A DNA stretch of 64,000 bases from Clostridium thermarum (GTDB taxonomy: Bacteria > Bacillota > Clostridia > Clostridiales > Clostridiaceae). Numbering within the stretch: position 1 is the first letter of the stretch; every line of letters begins with the position of its first letter. A program made the position numbers and the translations under genes. Shown here one piece after another: positions 9,209 to 19,959 of this stretch. The notes below the pieces were generated by a model, which saw only the letters and a program-made list of their open reading frames with translations, was not told where the DNA came from and did no database searches. The DNA lies in NCBI RefSeq assembly GCF_006351925.1, contig NZ_CP040924.1, positions 676,501 through 740,500 of the forward strand, written 5' to 3'.

Positions 9209-9261
9209 AAACCATTTAATAGGATTACGTACTATGTTCTGCCATTACCAAAAACTATAAT
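9209..9261 (+). promoter_or_regulatory. Promoter of the GH65 operon with candidate response-regulator site
   Basis: TATAAT lies at 9256-9261 with no recognisable -35 box at the usual distance. AAACCATTTA (9209-9218) plus GATT four bases later begins 47 bases upstream of the -10 box, exactly as at 4138-4190. This supports joint activation of uptake and catabolism. Confidence 0.55.
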
Positions 9262-9291
9262 TTAAGTATAAATTCTTAAGGGGTGTTATTT

Positions 9292-11601
9292 ATGCAAAAG
9301 TATGCAGATAAGTATTTGGTAGTGGATCCGTGGAGGATTATTGAGCAAAACTTTGATCCTGAAAGAAATAATGTATCGGAGTCTATATTTTCACTGGGAA
9401 ATGAGTATATGGGAATCCGAGGATACTTTGAAGAAGGTTATAGCGGTGGAAGCTTTTTAGGTTCCTACTTTAATGGAGTTTATGAGATTGGTGAGGATGC
9501 AGCTGCCTTACACTATAAGGGTATTGTCAAGCAGACCCACTTTATGATTAATGCTTTAGATTGGCTTTATACCAGGATTTCTCTGGAGGGAGAAACTTTG
9601 GATTTAGCAGCTTCGAAAATAAAGGATTACAAAAGGATTTTAGATTTAAAGACAGGTGTACTAAGCAGAAGTTTTACGTGGGAAACCTCCAAGGGACAAC
9701 TTCTGAACATTTGCTTTGAAAGATTTGTCAGTATGACGAGCCCTAAACACGGCTGCCAAAGAATAACTTTCAAGGCATTGAACTTTGATGGACAAGTAGA
9801 GGTTTCCATGGGGCTAGATTTTAATACAATTCACAGGTCCACCGGAAAAAACTATTGGAACTGTCCTAAAGTTCATGGAGATGAAGCAGCAATTTCTATA
9901 ATGGGTAAAACTTCTATAACGGAGCAGAAGATATATTCAGCAGCCGTAGTTACCTCAACTCAAGCATTAGATAAAGCGGTAGTGGAGAGGGAGAAGTATA
10001 TAGGTTATGAGTTCAGGGTGAAAGCAGTGCAGGGTACAGAAGTTAACGTAGACAAGCTCGTACTGAACCACGTGGTAAAAGATAAGAGTATTGATGAAAG
10101 TGACCTGTGGGCTGAAGGGGAAAAACTTGCTGAGGAATTATTAACAGGATCCTATGATGAAGAAAAGAAAAAGCACGCTTCCTATTGGCAGAGAGTTTGG
10201 GACACTTCTGACATAACAATTGAAGGGGACTTGGAGAATCAGCAGGGGATTAGATATTGTATATTCCAAATGCATCAAACCTATCATGGTGAAGACCCTA
10301 CGCTGAATATAGGTGCTAAGGGGCTTACCGGAGAAGCTTACAATGGACATACTTTCTGGGATACAGAGACTTACTGCCTGCCCTTTTATATATTCAATAA
10401 TCCAAAGGCAGCAAGAAATCTTCTGGAGTATAGATACAATACTTTAGATCAGGCCTTAGAGAGAGCAAAACAGTTGGATTGTGAAGGAGCCTGCTACCCC
10501 ATTGCTACACTTAACGGAAGGGAAGCGTGTACTTTATGGCAGCATGCAAGTCTTCAGTTCCAGCCAAGTACTGCGGTGGCCTATGGTATCTTCCACTATG
10601 TAAAAGTGACCGGGGATAAGGAGTTTTTATATGAAAAGGGCTGCGAAACCCTCATACAAATCTGCAGATTCTTAGCTACCCGGGGAGACTGGGGCAGCCG
10701 CACCGGTGAGTTTGGTTACTTTGGAGTTATGGGACCGGATGAGTTCCAGATGATGGTGAACAATAATTGCTATACAAACTATATGGCTAAAAAGACCTTT
10801 GAATACGCCATTGATGTGATAAAGGAAATGAAGGAAAATGCATCAGAAAAACTTCAGGCTCTTTTCACTAAACTAGACTTTTCAGACAGTGAAGTTGACA
10901 ACTGGACCAAGATGGTGAACAGGATGCGAATTCCTCTGGATAAGGCTACAGGAATTTATGAACAGCATGATGGGTATTTTGACCTGCCACATGTGGATAT
11001 TAATAAAATACCTGTGGAAGATTTTCCGCTTTATAATCATTGGTCCTACGACAGGATCTATAGAAATGACATGATAAAGCAGCCGGATGTATTAATGTTT
11101 ATGTTTTTATACAGTGAAGATTTCTCCCTGGAAAGCAAGAGGGTAAATTACGAGTTCTATGAGCCAAGATGTATTCATGAATCTTCACTTTCACCTTCAA
11201 TACATTCTATCTTTGCTGCTGAGCTGGGCAAGCATAGAGAAGCCTTCGAATTCTTTAAATTTGCTACAAGAATGGACTTGGATAACTACAACAGAAATAC
11301 CAATGAGGGCCTTCATACTACTTCTATAGCTGCATCCTGGGTAAATATTGTGTACGGTTTCGGAGGTATGAGATCCGATGGAAACTATATAAAAATGAAT
11401 CCATCAATTCCGAAAGAATGGCAGTCTTATTCTTTTAAAATTTTATACAAGGGCTCTGTTGTGAGTGTCAGTGTGAATAAAGAAGCAGTTAAGGTGAAGG
11501 TAAACTCCGGACAAAAGGTATCTCTTAATATTTATGGAAGCAATTATGAAATAGATGAAGATGGAATAATTCTGCCATTGCCTGAAAGGCAAAAGGGTTA
11601 A
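9292..11601 (+). CDS. Glycoside hydrolase family 65 phosphorylase (alpha-glucobiose phosphorylase, first copy)
   Basis: GH65 enzymes split alpha-glucosidic disaccharides with phosphate, releasing beta-glucose 1-phosphate and a sugar. Visible hallmarks are GNEYMGIRGYFEEGY near the N-terminus, FWDTETYCLPF in the (alpha/alpha)6 barrel and GPDEFQMMVNNNCYTNYM, in which Glu484 aligns with the catalytic acid of maltose phosphorylase. The product is 769 residues from the ATG at 9292, chosen because AAGGGG lies eight bases upstream; the upstream GTG at 9283 falls in the ribosome binding site. There is no signal peptide, so the enzyme is cytoplasmic and would act on sugar brought in by the nearby importer. 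Family members differ in linkage (maltose, trehalose, kojibiose, nigerose, glucosyl-rhamnose), and the specificity cannot be read from sequence alone. Confidence 0.9.
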   Translation: MQKYADKYLVVDPWRIIEQNFDPERNNVSESIFSLGNEYMGIRGYFEEGYSGGSFLGSYFNGVYEIGEDAAALHYKGIVKQTHFMINALDWLYTRISLEGETLDLAASKIKDYKRILDLKTGVLSRSFTWETSKGQLLNICFERFVSMTSPKHGCQRITFKALNFDGQVEVSMGLDFNTIHRSTGKNYWNCPKVHGDEAAISIMGKTSITEQKIYSAAVVTSTQALDKAVVEREKYIGYEFRVKAVQGTEVNVDKLVLNHVVKDKSIDESDLWAEGEKLAEELLTGSYDEEKKKHASYWQRVWDTSDITIEGDLENQQGIRYCIFQMHQTYHGEDPTLNIGAKGLTGEAYNGHTFWDTETYCLPFYIFNNPKAARNLLEYRYNTLDQALERAKQLDCEGACYPIATLNGREACTLWQHASLQFQPSTAVAYGIFHYVKVTGDKEFLYEKGCETLIQICRFLATRGDWGSRTGEFGYFGVMGPDEFQMMVNNNCYTNYMAKKTFEYAIDVIKEMKENASEKLQALFTKLDFSDSEVDNWTKMVNRMRIPLDKATGIYEQHDGYFDLPHVDINKIPVEDFPLYNHWSYDRIYRNDMIKQPDVLMFMFLYSEDFSLESKRVNYEFYEPRCIHESSLSPSIHSIFAAELGKHREAFEFFKFATRMDLDNYNRNTNEGLHTTSIAASWVNIVYGFGGMRSDGNYIKMNPSIPKEWQSYSFKILYKGSVVSVSVNKEAVKVKVNSGQKVSLNIYGSNYEIDEDGIILPLPERQKG

Positions 11602-13901
11602 TGAAGCTTAGAAGGGGTGTTAATTTGGAATGGATTGTTAAGGATGAGAAATTCCATAAGAATAAGATTGAACATAATGGAAACAAGTATCTCATAGGTA
11701 ACGGATATATGGGTTATCGGGGCACCATGGAAGAATACACTAAGGACCAGCTTGTAGCCTGTAATCTGTCAAATGTGTATGATAAGGTAGGGAACAAGTG
11801 GCGTGAACCGGTAAATGCCCCAAATGGATTGATTACCAGGCTCTATTGCAATGGAGAGCCTATGTCAGTGTTGTCCGGTGAAGTTTTAGAACATGAGCAG
11901 GTCCTTGACATAAAAAATGTGGTACACAAGCGGCATACAATCTTTACTACAAGTAAGGGAGCCAGAGTAGAGGTTAATTCTGAGAGGTTCTTAAGCTTGT
12001 CAAATATTCATCTTTTATGTATGAAGTACAGCTTACGGGTTTCAGAACCCTGCAGTATAGTTTTAGAGACCGGTATAGACGCTGATGTATGGGACATCAA
12101 TGGTCCTCATTTGGAAGAATTAACCCTCCGGGTGGAAAGTGACAACCTTCTTGCAGAGGCAGTAACTCATGAAAAGAGATATGAGGTAGTGGTAGCAGAA
12201 AGAATTGAGAGAACTTTTGGTGAGGAAACAATAGAAAGGCAGCAAAACTCTATTTTGAGGAAAATATCTGTTAAGGCTGAAGCCGGTATTGAATATAGTT
12301 TTGTTAAGTATGTTTCAGTTTTTACAGCACAGGATGAGGAAAAGGATTGCTCTGAGGCAGCCCTAAGGTCTAATGCTGTGGCTGTAGAGAAAGGCTATGA
12401 CCAACTGTTTAGTGACAATAAAGAGCTGTGGAGACAAAGATGGGAGAAGGCAGATGTAGTAATTGAGGGGGATGACTATGCTCAGCTAGCTCTGAGGTAT
12501 AGCATGTATCATTTGATGATCATTGCTCCAACTCATACTGGCAGGGCCTCAATCCCTGCCAGGGGCCTCTCAGGGCAGGTGTATAAAGGAGCTATATTTT
12601 GGGATACTGAAATATTTATGCTGCCATTCTTTTTACACACCAATCCACAGATAGCTAAGAATTTATTGAAATACAGGTGCAATACATTGGATGGAGCCAG
12701 AAGAAAGGCCTCAGAATATGGCTATAGGGGGGCTTTTTATGCTTGGGAAAGCCAAGACAGCGGTGATGATGCCTGTACCTATTTTAATGTTACCGATGTG
12801 TTTACCGGCAGGCCTATGAGAACTTATTTCAGGGATAAGCAGATTCATATCAGTGCAGATGTAGCTTATGCAATATGGCAGTATTACTTGATGACTGGAG
12901 ATGAAAGTCTCCTTTTGGAAGGCGGCGCCGAGGTAATTATTGAATGTGCCAGATTTTTCTACTCCTATGCCTATTTCAACATGGGAAAGAACAGATATGA
13001 ACTTTTGGATGTTACAGGCCCTGATGAATACCATGAAAGGGTTAACAATAATGCCTATACAAATGCCATGGTAAGATGCACTTTGGAAGCCGTGATGAAA
13101 GTCATAGATTTACTGAGGACTAAATATAAGAAAGAGTATGATGAGCTTGAAGAAAAAATCTATTTTGAGGATGATATAGACAAATTAAAGGACATGCTAA
13201 AGAGGCTTTATGTGCCGGAACCGGATGCATCAACCGGAATTATAGAACAGTTTGACGGATATAAGAGACTGGAGGATATTACTCTAAAAGAACTCAAGTC
13301 AAGAATTTTAAATCCAAATGAATATCTTGGAGGAGGTAATGGACTTGCCACTGCCACAAAAGTATTGAAACAGGCGGACGTAGTGTTAATGCTAAATTTA
13401 TTTAAAGATAGATATTCCATGGAGATAAAAAAGGCTAACTGGGAGTACTATGAGCCAATTACTGAGCATGGTTCAAGTTTAAGTGCCTGTGTCTATGCAC
13501 TTTTGGCTGCGGAAATAGGGAAAGTTGACTGGGCCTATAAATACTTTATGAAGACTGCAACTATCGACCTTACCGGTGATTCAAAACAATATGTAGGTAC
13601 TCTATATATTGGCGGAACCCATCCCGCTTCCAACGGAGGGGCCTGGATGGCAGTTATTCTGGGCTTTGCAGGTGTTAATGCTTCACAGGATGTCATAACT
13701 ATTAACCCAAGACTCCCGGAAAAGTGGGAATCCATAAAGTTTAAACTGGTGCATGAAGGTCAGAAGTTTGAAGTTAAAATTACTAAAGATGCAGTGGTCA
13801 TAAAGGCTGATAATAGCAATAGCATGGAAGAAACCTTTATTATAGCAAATGAAAAAATTATGTGCAGGAGCGGCGATATTAAAGAAATTAGATATCAGTG
13901 A
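11601..13901 (+). CDS. Glycoside hydrolase family 65 phosphorylase (second copy)
   Basis: A second GH65 protein of up to 766 residues whose ATG overlaps the previous stop codon by one base (TAATG), so the two are translationally coupled. Hallmarks are IGNGYMGYRGTMEEY, GAIFWDTEIFMLPFF and LDVTGPDEYHERVNNN, with Glu476 as the expected catalytic acid. The two copies are clearly diverged rather than a recent duplication (GPDEFQMM against GPDEYHER), which suggests different linkage preferences. A TTG at 11625 has AAGGGGTG five bases upstream and would give a shorter protein starting MEWIVKDEK; this start is a serious alternative. The enzyme is cytoplasmic and lies in the alpha-glucoside catabolic operon. 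Confidence 0.9.
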   Translation: MKLRRGVNLEWIVKDEKFHKNKIEHNGNKYLIGNGYMGYRGTMEEYTKDQLVACNLSNVYDKVGNKWREPVNAPNGLITRLYCNGEPMSVLSGEVLEHEQVLDIKNVVHKRHTIFTTSKGARVEVNSERFLSLSNIHLLCMKYSLRVSEPCSIVLETGIDADVWDINGPHLEELTLRVESDNLLAEAVTHEKRYEVVVAERIERTFGEETIERQQNSILRKISVKAEAGIEYSFVKYVSVFTAQDEEKDCSEAALRSNAVAVEKGYDQLFSDNKELWRQRWEKADVVIEGDDYAQLALRYSMYHLMIIAPTHTGRASIPARGLSGQVYKGAIFWDTEIFMLPFFLHTNPQIAKNLLKYRCNTLDGARRKASEYGYRGAFYAWESQDSGDDACTYFNVTDVFTGRPMRTYFRDKQIHISADVAYAIWQYYLMTGDESLLLEGGAEVIIECARFFYSYAYFNMGKNRYELLDVTGPDEYHERVNNNAYTNAMVRCTLEAVMKVIDLLRTKYKKEYDELEEKIYFEDDIDKLKDMLKRLYVPEPDASTGIIEQFDGYKRLEDITLKELKSRILNPNEYLGGGNGLATATKVLKQADVVLMLNLFKDRYSMEIKKANWEYYEPITEHGSSLSACVYALLAAEIGKVDWAYKYFMKTATIDLTGDSKQYVGTLYIGGTHPASNGGAWMAVILGFAGVNASQDVITINPRLPEKWESIKFKLVHEGQKFEVKITKDAVVIKADNSNSMEETFIIANEKIMCRSGDIKEIRYQ

Positions 13902-13984
13902 GCTTATGTCTGTTTTCCGGTATCATGATTACATCACAGTTTTATGCCGGATGGTATAACCTCGGGACTATTGCAATGGTTGAG

Positions 13985-14026
13985 ATGGAAAAAGCATGAG
14001 GCTGAAAATCTTCATGCTTTTTCCAT
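13985..14026 (+). terminator. Hairpin after GH65 operon
   Basis: ATGGAAAAAGCATGA (13985-13999) pairs exactly with TCATGCTTTTTCCAT (14012-14026). The T-run is inside the arm rather than after it, so some read-through into the chemoreceptor is possible. Confidence 0.6.
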
Positions 14027-14073
14027 GAAATTTTCTGTGAAAACAATTTCAAAAATCGAAAGGGGTAATTGCA

Positions 14074-16152
14074 ATGAAACCTAAGAGCAAAAGCACCAGC
14101 AAAGAAACAAAGTTTAAGCAATTGTTTACGAGAGTTGGAAAAATAACCGGTGGCCGAACTATCCGTGGACAACTTATAAGTGCTACAATATGTCTTCTTC
14201 TAGTTTTTTCTATCACTATCGGAACTGCAACTTCTATAGTAGCATCAAAGATATTGACTCAAAAAGCAAGGGAAAACATGCGTAACTCCGTCATTCAAAT
14301 TGAGAACTATTTTTCACTTTTGCTGGATCAAGTAACCAATGAAACAACTCAGTTACTTACAGACAAACAGATGTATCCAAATGATAGTAACTTTGACAAT
14401 ATTCAAAACGAGCTATTCAACATAGAAATTCAAAAGAAACTATCAACTAATGTTACCCTTAATAAGGCAATTGATCACTATTATATAGTAACAGATAAAA
14501 TGATGGTAACAGATAGAAGTGTTATTTATTTTAAAGAGCCGGAAGCAATAAAGAAATGGAAAAATGAACTCATCGACACTGTAAAAGGTCAGCCCTGGCA
14601 GTTAAACTTGGACAAAACTATATTGAATAAAGAAGATTCTTTAGTTACCAATTCTTTGGCTTCATTTGCGAGAAAAGGAGTAGATAATAACTTTTTATAC
14701 ATAGTAGACCTTAATTTTAATGTTTTCAAAGAGGCACTTTTAAATAGCAATGTCAGTGAGAATGCAATCTCATATGCTATTACACCAAAGGGTAGAGTTA
14801 TTTCACCTATTGAAGATGACATTGATATAGAAAAGCAACAGTTTATCAAGGACGTTATTGAACATGCCAAGACCAGTACTGAAAACACCTTTGAAATAAA
14901 AGGTGATGAAGGTTTGCTGTTAGTTTCATATTTTAAATCCAGCAACAATTGGACCTATGTAACAACGGCTTCAAAGGCAGAAATTCTTTCTTCAGTGACC
15001 TCAACTCAATATACTATTGTAATTATCGCTATACTCTGCTGCATTATTGGTATCATAGCAATGTTAATATTTTCTTATAGATTTACCAAGGAATTAACTA
15101 AGCTGTCAAAATCAATGGAAGAAGTTGAAAGCGGCAATCTAAAAGTAGAGGTTAGCAGCAATAGAAAAGACGAGATTGGTTCCTTGATCAGCAACTTTAA
15201 ATCTATGGTATATCAATTAAAATCCATTATAGCACAAAATAAGGATATTTCTGTGAATATAAATTCATTATCTGTTGATATCTCAAAGATTTCAAGGGAA
15301 AACACCTTGGCTGCCAGTGATGTTGCTAAGACAATATCGGAAGTGGCTGCAGGAATGAGCAATCAATCAGCAGAAATAGAAAAAAGTCTTAATTCATTTG
15401 TACAATTATCAGATAAGATTAACAATGTTGTAACCTCCATAGAAGCAATTACAGATACTTCCCTGAAGGTAGTTGAATTGACTAAGAAGGGTACTTCTGT
15501 TGCAGATATTTTAAATAAAACATCAGTTGAAACAAAGAACCTAACTCATGACTTATCTGAAGACATAAGCACATTGAATAAATACACCTCTGACATAAAT
15601 ATGATTACCGGCATGCTTAAAGCTATCTCTGCCCAAACAAACTTATTGGCCTTAAACGCTTCAATAGAAGCTGCCAGGGCCGGTGAAGCCGGTAGAGGCT
15701 TTGCGGTGGTTGCTGAAGAAATAAGAAAGTTAGCAGGTCAGTCAGAAGCTTCAACAAAAGAAATTGATAAGATCATTGAGAAAATTTCTTCTCAGATCAA
15801 AAGGACAATAAAATCAATTACAAATACAGAAAAGTCCTCTGACATTCAGTTTAAAGCAGTGGAGCAATCCTTTGATATGTTTAACGAAATAAACCGATCA
15901 ATGGAGGTTCTATCATCAAACATCTTAAGTATATCGGATATTGTTGATAGGATGAATAGGGATAAGGAGCAAGTTATAAATAGTATACAGTCTATATCCT
16001 CTGTAGCTTTAGAGACAACTGCTTCTACTGAGGAAGTATCTGCTTCAACAGAAGAACAATTGGCTTATACAGAAGAGCTTAATGCTATGACCCAGAAGCT
16101 GGCAGACTTATCTGAAAATCTGAACAAGGCTATAAGTAAATTTAAAGCCTAA
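14074..16152 (+). CDS. Methyl-accepting chemotaxis protein
   Basis: A transmembrane chemoreceptor of 692 residues. It has a membrane segment at about 31-55, a large extracytoplasmic sensor region (dCache-like, about 56-308), a second membrane segment (about 310-335), a HAMP region ([17 protein letters not shown]) and a long coiled-coil signalling domain. The highly conserved hairpin tip reads [20 protein letters not shown], the site that contacts CheA and CheW. AAAGGGG precedes the ATG. It follows the GH65 operon and could sense the same sugars, but ligand identity is unknown. Confidence 0.92.
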   Translation: MKPKSKSTSKETKFKQLFTRVGKITGGRTIRGQLISATICLLLVFSITIGTATSIVASKILTQKARENMRNSVIQIENYFSLLLDQVTNETTQLLTDKQMYPNDSNFDNIQNELFNIEIQKKLSTNVTLNKAIDHYYIVTDKMMVTDRSVIYFKEPEAIKKWKNELIDTVKGQPWQLNLDKTILNKEDSLVTNSLASFARKGVDNNFLYIVDLNFNVFKEALLNSNVSENAISYAITPKGRVISPIEDDIDIEKQQFIKDVIEHAKTSTENTFEIKGDEGLLLVSYFKSSNNWTYVTTASKAEILSSVTSTQYTIVIIAILCCIIGIIAMLIFSYRFTKELTKLSKSMEEVESGNLKVEVSSNRKDEIGSLISNFKSMVYQLKSIIAQNKDISVNINSLSVDISKISRENTLAASDVAKTISEVAAGMSNQSAEIEKSLNSFVQLSDKINNVVTSIEAITDTSLKVVELTKKGTSVADILNKTSVETKNLTHDLSEDISTLNKYTSDINMITGMLKAISAQTNLLALNASIEAARAGEAGRGFAVVAEEIRKLAGQSEASTKEIDKIIEKISSQIKRTIKSITNTEKSSDIQFKAVEQSFDMFNEINRSMEVLSSNILSISDIVDRMNRDKEQVINSIQSISSVALETTASTEEVSASTEEQLAYTEELNAMTQKLADLSENLNKAISKFKA

Positions 16153-16173
16153 TTGGGCTGGGTTATGTGCATT

Positions 16174-16214
16174 AAAAGGGACACGTTATTTTGAATTAAT
16201 AACGTGTCCCTTTT
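16174..16214. terminator. Strong bidirectional terminator
   Basis: Seventeen-base arms at 16174-16190 and 16198-16214 pair exactly and end in T-runs on both strands. It separates the chemoreceptor from the convergent MFS gene. Confidence 0.9.
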
Positions 16215-16216
16215 TT

Positions 16217-17503
16217 CTACTTGGGATCACTGCGGAGCAACCACCAACGTAAGGTCCATAATCCTGCTGCTACAATTCTGGCAATAAATATTATAGTAAA
16301 TGTGATGCGAAGTGCATTCAGGTTAGCTCCCAAGGAAGTATAAAGCCTAACACCAGCCATAGGCATCACTGCATTGGAAAGTGCAATAAGCAAAGCATAA
16401 ATGGCAATACTCAAGGTCTTGTTTTTCTCAGGCACTACCTGAAGCAGGCACTGCATTAGATTTAGAGAAACCGTTGCAAAAGCAAAGTTAGCAAGAGTTC
16501 CCATCACAAGAAATACAGTAGGTCCTATGTGGGCAGGCAAACTTGTAGACAAAATCATGTTTAAAGGAAACAAACATAGGCCGAAACCTCCAAAGATTAT
16601 GGAAAACCTAACTCCATAACGCTCATTTATCCGGCTCCAAAAGCCTACGGTAAGAAACTGTACTGCAGCTCCACCAACTATTACATAACTTAACCAAGCT
16701 TCATTAAGCTTTAAATAGTTTACTTGTCCAATGTAATACATTGTCCAATCAGATTGCCAGGCCATGTGAAAAAATAGGGATACTCCAATGAAGCCTAATA
16801 GTTTCTTATTATGAAGCATGTCTAAAGCAGCAACTTTCAAATCTTTAAGCCCAATACTTCCGCTTTGAGCTTGTGAATTACCACCGGAGATTCTCTTTAG
16901 GGTGGTTATTTGCAGAAGAAGAAATACACAACTAGCCCAAAAGAAACTTTGGTGTAATATAACTTTTCCGGAAACCGTTGGTGCACAAGCAAGTAGAAAA
17001 CCGGTGACCAAGGGTGTAGCTACTCCAACCAGAAAAGTCCACTTTGTACGTAGAGTAAAGGTCTGATTTCTCCTGTTAATTGGTATGACATCTGAAAAGT
17101 AGGCCTGCCAGGAGGTATTATACATGGTCATGGGACCTACGGATATTGCCAATAGTATCAAAAATGCAGTAAAGCTATAGTTGCCTAACATTGGTACAAA
17201 GCCTATTGCACCATAGACACAGACAAGGGCAGAAAGAGAAAGAATAACCATCCTTCTTTTATTTATCATCCGGTCTGTTAAAATACTGCCGGGAATCAGA
17301 ACCAGCATTCCTACTATCTGAGGTATAGTAATGAGAAGGCTTAACTGAAAATCACTTGCTCCAAGTCTGGTTGCGAAAAGATTATTGTTGTTATTGATTA
17401 AATTATTAATTAATGTAATAAGAACTCCTTCGAAAGCGAAGAGAAGCATATTGTTGTCACTTTTCTTTATTTTTCTGAATTTATTTGCTAAACTTAATTG
17501 CAT
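16217..17503 (-). CDS. Major facilitator superfamily transporter
   Basis: An integral membrane protein of about 428 residues with roughly 12 hydrophobic segments. The early loop between segments 2 and 3 reads GSILTDRMINKRRMVI, a form of the MFS motif G-x3-D-R-x-G-R-R/K. The ATG at 17503 is preferred because AGGTGG lies four bases upstream; a TTG at 17539 with a weaker GGTGAT would add 12 residues. Substrate is unknown. It is flanked by two chemoreceptors and has its own terminator on the shared hairpin at 16174-16214. Confidence 0.8.
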   Translation of the reverse strand: MQLSLANKFRKIKKSDNNMLLFAFEGVLITLINNLINNNNNLFATRLGASDFQLSLLITIPQIVGMLVLIPGSILTDRMINKRRMVILSLSALVCVYGAIGFVPMLGNYSFTAFLILLAISVGPMTMYNTSWQAYFSDVIPINRRNQTFTLRTKWTFLVGVATPLVTGFLLACAPTVSGKVILHQSFFWASCVFLLLQITTLKRISGGNSQAQSGSIGLKDLKVAALDMLHNKKLLGFIGVSLFFHMAWQSDWTMYYIGQVNYLKLNEAWLSYVIVGGAAVQFLTVGFWSRINERYGVRFSIIFGGFGLCLFPLNMILSTSLPAHIGPTVFLVMGTLANFAFATVSLNLMQCLLQVVPEKNKTLSIAIYALLIALSNAVMPMAGVRLYTSLGANLNALRITFTIIFIARIVAAGLWTLRWWLLRSDPK

Positions 17504-17678
17504 GCTACCACCTATAGTCTCATTAAGATTATTACTCAATTAATATCACCATGCCTTATTTAAAAAAACAAAGGCCATAATCCAGTATATTATAGCATTG
17601 AACAAGGGCATAGCCAATGTATTAAATAAGCCTGTTTTTCAGATATTACTGTAGCCACTTGTATAAAAAAATACATTA

Positions 17679-17705
17679 AAAAAACTGCGGTTTACGCAGT
17701 TTTTT
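17679..17705. terminator. Terminator of the second chemoreceptor gene
   Basis: AAAAAACTGCG (17679-17689) and CGCAGTTTTTT (17695-17705) form an exact stem with T-runs on each strand, overlapping the stop codon of the chemoreceptor gene at 17704. Confidence 0.85.
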
Positions 17706-19731
17706 ACTCAGACTTCCCTGTAGTATCCATTAATTTGTTCAGTTTTTCAGCCAGGTTGTTTAGCTTTTCGCAATCCTCCAATATGTCTTGCAGACCGGAG
17801 TTTTGTTCTTCTGCAGAAACACTAACCTGCTCTGTGGTAGCTGCATTTTCCTGAGAAATAGAAGCACATTTAACTATGGTATCAAGAAGTTCTGACTTTT
17901 TCTCATGGATTTTCTTTAAGGAATCTGCAACCACAATAACATTCTCTTTTAGCAGACTAATAGAGTTATTGATGCTGGAGAAACCTTCACTGGTCTGCTT
18001 CACGTGCTCTCCGGTTATTTCATAGAGCCTGTTGGAATCCCCTAAGTGGCGCTGCAATAGCAGGATACTATTGTTAATATGAGTTATAACCTTATTAATT
18101 TCTTCAGCAGATTTTGAAGATTGTTCTGCAAGTTTTCTTATTTCATCAGCTACTACTGCAAAGCCTCTTCCGGCTTCACCCGCTCTGGCAGCTTCAATGC
18201 TGGCATTTAGTGCCAACAGATTTGTCTGCTCAGTAATTGCTTTGATTGCATTGGTGATGAAACTGATCTCTGAGGCCTTTTTAACTAAAGTCTGTGACTC
18301 CGACATAACAACTTTATTGGCTTCATAGTTTTCTTTAAAGGTTTCTGTTAAGCTTGCTATATTTTTCAAGCCATCAACCGCAAAATTTTGTGTTTGACTT
18401 GCAGCCTGCAGCATGCTTTCAGAGCTTAAAAGAGATTGTTCCACTTCTAAACCAAGTTCCGAAGATAAGGTTACGCCTTGATTCAGAATTTGAGCCTGAT
18501 CTACGGAACTTGCAGCTACCTGTTCAATAGCAGTGGAAATTTCGACATTTGCGGAACTAAAGCTCTTTGTTATTTCTAATAATGAGTCTGAAGACTCCTT
18601 CACGTCCTTGGAAGTAGACTCCAGGTTTTCCATCATTACATTAATGGAACCAGCAAGGCTATTTACAGCATTGGCAATAAGTAATGCTTCTGTATTTCTT
18701 AGCTGGGATACATCAACCCTATGAGAATAGTCACCCTCTTTAATCCTATTAAGTGTCTTAACCAAGATACGTATAGGTGAGGTTAACTTCTTTCCTAATA
18801 TATATCCAATCAGAGCTGCTATTATTATAGATATAATAATTACTATAATTGATAGGAGTAAGGCTGAGATAACCTTATCCAGTATTTCCTGCATAGGCAG
18901 TATTCCCATAACTGTTATACCGGTTTCGCTATTTAAACTTTTGAATACTATATAGCTCTCACCGTCTATGGTGGCCACAGTTTCTTTTCCTTCCTTAGAT
19001 AATATATCATTTAACCAAGGTAGCTGCTGTTTATTTTGTCCAATTAAATTAGAATCCTTATGCCCAATAATAGTACCACTGTTATCTACAGCCATAGCTA
19101 ACCCATTGGATCCAAGCTGCACTGAAGAAAGAGCATCAATTACACTGGAGAATTTAACATCAATTGAAGCTACACCTACCAGTTTGCCCGTTGCGTTACT
19201 GATAGTTTTTGCAAAGGTTATTACATAACCTTTATAGGCACCGTTACTTTGATAGGGACTAGACACTACAACTTTACCGGAATTTTCCACTGCAAGCTTG
19301 TACCAATCTAACTCTTTAGGATTACTAGAGCTATTGTCTCTATGTTCAGGAATAGAAATAAGCAGGCCTTGCTCTGTGCCTAAAGACGAACTCATAATTG
19401 AATTATGAGTTACTATTACATTTTGCAGGTTATTTTTCAATAAGTACAAGCTATTAGCATCTCCGTTAAAATTCTTTACATTTGGGTCTCTTGATAATAA
19501 ATCAACTAATTCAGAATTGGTATTATATAGGCTATTTACCGTATCAAAAATTCTATCAGTATGGCTATTTAACAGCTTCTTAAAATCATCTCGTACAAAT
19601 TTATTTAGTGAATAAATATTAACGATCATAATTAGAGCAAAAGGTAACACTACAGCTAGGACTAAAAGTTTTACTACTTCTTTATTTATTGACTGCGTTT
19701 TAATGGTTTTTACTTTACTTTTTTTTCTCAT
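17704..19731 (-). CDS. Methyl-accepting chemotaxis protein
   Basis: A second transmembrane chemoreceptor, 675 residues. It has a membrane segment at about 20-45, a dCache-type sensor (with [20 protein letters not shown] and related strands), a second membrane segment at about 285-312, HAMP ([20 protein letters not shown]) and the signalling domain, with tip [20 protein letters not shown]. The ATG at 19731 is chosen because GGGGGAG lies six bases upstream; an in-frame TTG at 19746 falls on that site. The sensor differs from that of the other receptor, so the ligands probably differ. Confidence 0.92.
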   Translation of the reverse strand: MRKKSKVKTIKTQSINKEVVKLLVLAVVLPFALIMIVNIYSLNKFVRDDFKKLLNSHTDRIFDTVNSLYNTNSELVDLLSRDPNVKNFNGDANSLYLLKNNLQNVIVTHNSIMSSSLGTEQGLLISIPEHRDNSSSNPKELDWYKLAVENSGKVVVSSPYQSNGAYKGYVITFAKTISNATGKLVGVASIDVKFSSVIDALSSVQLGSNGLAMAVDNSGTIIGHKDSNLIGQNKQQLPWLNDILSKEGKETVATIDGESYIVFKSLNSETGITVMGILPMQEILDKVISALLLSIIVIIISIIIAALIGYILGKKLTSPIRILVKTLNRIKEGDYSHRVDVSQLRNTEALLIANAVNSLAGSINVMMENLESTSKDVKESSDSLLEITKSFSSANVEISTAIEQVAASSVDQAQILNQGVTLSSELGLEVEQSLLSSESMLQAASQTQNFAVDGLKNIASLTETFKENYEANKVVMSESQTLVKKASEISFITNAIKAITEQTNLLALNASIEAARAGEAGRGFAVVADEIRKLAEQSSKSAEEINKVITHINNSILLLQRHLGDSNRLYEITGEHVKQTSEGFSSINNSISLLKENVIVVADSLKKIHEKKSELLDTIVKCASISQENAATTEQVSVSAEEQNSGLQDILEDCEKLNNLAEKLNKLMDTTGKSE

Positions 19732-19836
19732 ATCCGGCTCCCCCAATCATAGCGAACAATTTGTCATAAGTATCTGTATATTCTATAATTCTAAACACTT
19801 AAAGTTAAGTTTGCAAGATTTTTATTGTTTTCTACC

Positions 19837-19884
19837 TTGACAAAAACATTTAAAAGGGTAAAATATATTTCGTGTACGAAATAT
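19837..19884 (+). promoter_or_regulatory. Promoter and palindromic operator of the MarR-exporter operon
   Basis: TTGACA (19837-19842), a 16-base spacer and TAAAAT (19859-19864) form the promoter. Immediately after the -10 box lies the palindrome ATATTTCGTGTACGAAATAT (19865-19884), covering the start point, and related half-sites (GCGAAATAT, GCAAAATAT) continue to 19914. This is the expected layout for MarR autorepression. Confidence 0.75.
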
Positions 19885-19959
19885 TTAGATGCGAAATATG
19901 TGTATGCAAAATATCTGTAATCAATTTCAATAAAATTACGTTAAGAAGGTGAATAACTA

